DNA of 64,000 nucleotides from Arenibacter palladensis (GTDB lineage Bacteria > Bacteroidota > Bacteroidia > Flavobacteriales > Flavobacteriaceae): contig NZ_FQUX01000003.1 in assembly GCF_900129275.1 (NCBI RefSeq), positions 62,001 through 126,000 of the forward strand, given 5' to 3'. This document shows, piece after piece, positions 63,922-64,000 of the stretch; the stretch's first letter is position 1, and each line of letters starts with the position of its first letter. The notes below the pieces were generated by a model. It was not told where the DNA came from and did not search any database. It was given only the letters and a program-made list of their open reading frames with translations. The position numbers and the translations under genes were made by a program.

Positions 63922-64000
63922 ATGAAAACTGGCATAATCACTGGATGTAGTAGAGGAATTGGATTTGCAACAGTCGACCTACTGACCGATAATAATATAA
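63922..64000 (+). CDS. short-chain dehydrogenase, 3' end outside the window
   Basis: The frame starts with MKTGIITGCSRGIGFATVDLL and is cut by the window edge. TGCSRGIG is the NAD(P) motif of SDR enzymes. It is the next cassette gene on the plus strand. Confidence 0.8.
   Translation, partial: MKTGIITGCSRGIGFATVDLLTDNNI

Overview
The window looks like the chromosome of a marine member of the Flavobacteriaceae (Bacteroidota), near Arenibacter, Maribacter or Zobellia. This is an inference from protein style: many lipoproteins and sulfatases, AraC and Crp regulators, an LpxR-type lipid A deacylase, Gfo/Idh/MocA, SulP and DUF families typical of the group, and -7 boxes of the Bacteroidota TAnnTTTG type. 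I saw no rRNA, tRNA, CRISPR array or transposase gene.

Region 1 (1-38.2 kb) is ordinary, mixed-strand chromosome. It holds two GNAT acetyltransferases, an amidohydrolase, a YiaK-type reductase with a truncated second copy of its 5' end, a methyltransferase, a putative glycosidase, a PLP decarboxylase, an IorA/IorB-type molybdenum hydroxylase pair, two sulfatase or esterase genes, LpxR, a class III cyclase, a Gfo/Idh/MocA oxidoreductase, an MscS-CorA-DUF4174 operon, a SulP transporter, a di-haem cytochrome and rlmF. Its gaps hold dispersed palindromes and unusual word-like degenerate repeats.

Region 2 (38.2-64 kb, running off the right edge) is the main discovery. A tyrosine recombinase on the minus strand (38255-39322) diverges from about 25 kb of small modules whose genes are all on the plus strand. 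Modules are separated by roughly 130-300 bp imperfect palindromes. Each module begins with GTT plus 6-7 variable bases and ends with the exact or near-exact reverse complement of its own start. That is the end-complementarity expected of integron cassettes, where attC is split by integration. The sites have paired outer arms, an asymmetric unpaired spacer, a second stem and a variable loop, as folded attC sites do. The recombinase ends in SPLDSL, much like IntI proteins, but I cannot find the IntI-specific extra helix. I read the region as a large chromosomal integron, or an independently derived integron-like system.

Module cargo, in order: RES-domain-like protein; Imm11-like protein; SIR2-like plus a putAbiC-like gene broken at a T8 tract; lipoprotein; AraC plus metallophosphoesterase plus DUF7220-like; DUF3592; amidohydrolase lipoprotein; CPBP protease; GNAT fused through a half-site to an NTF2-like lipoprotein; secreted hypothetical; sulfatase; SDR plus AraC plus membrane protein; DUF7000-like; Crp/Fnr plus Rid-like plus DJ-1/PfpI; methionine aminopeptidase; beta-lactamase-fold hydrolase; FG-GAP protein; cupin; and an SDR cut by the window edge. 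This is a mix of defence or toxin-related, signalling and small metabolic genes. Several open reading frames run into or out of the sites, so probable true starts are given.
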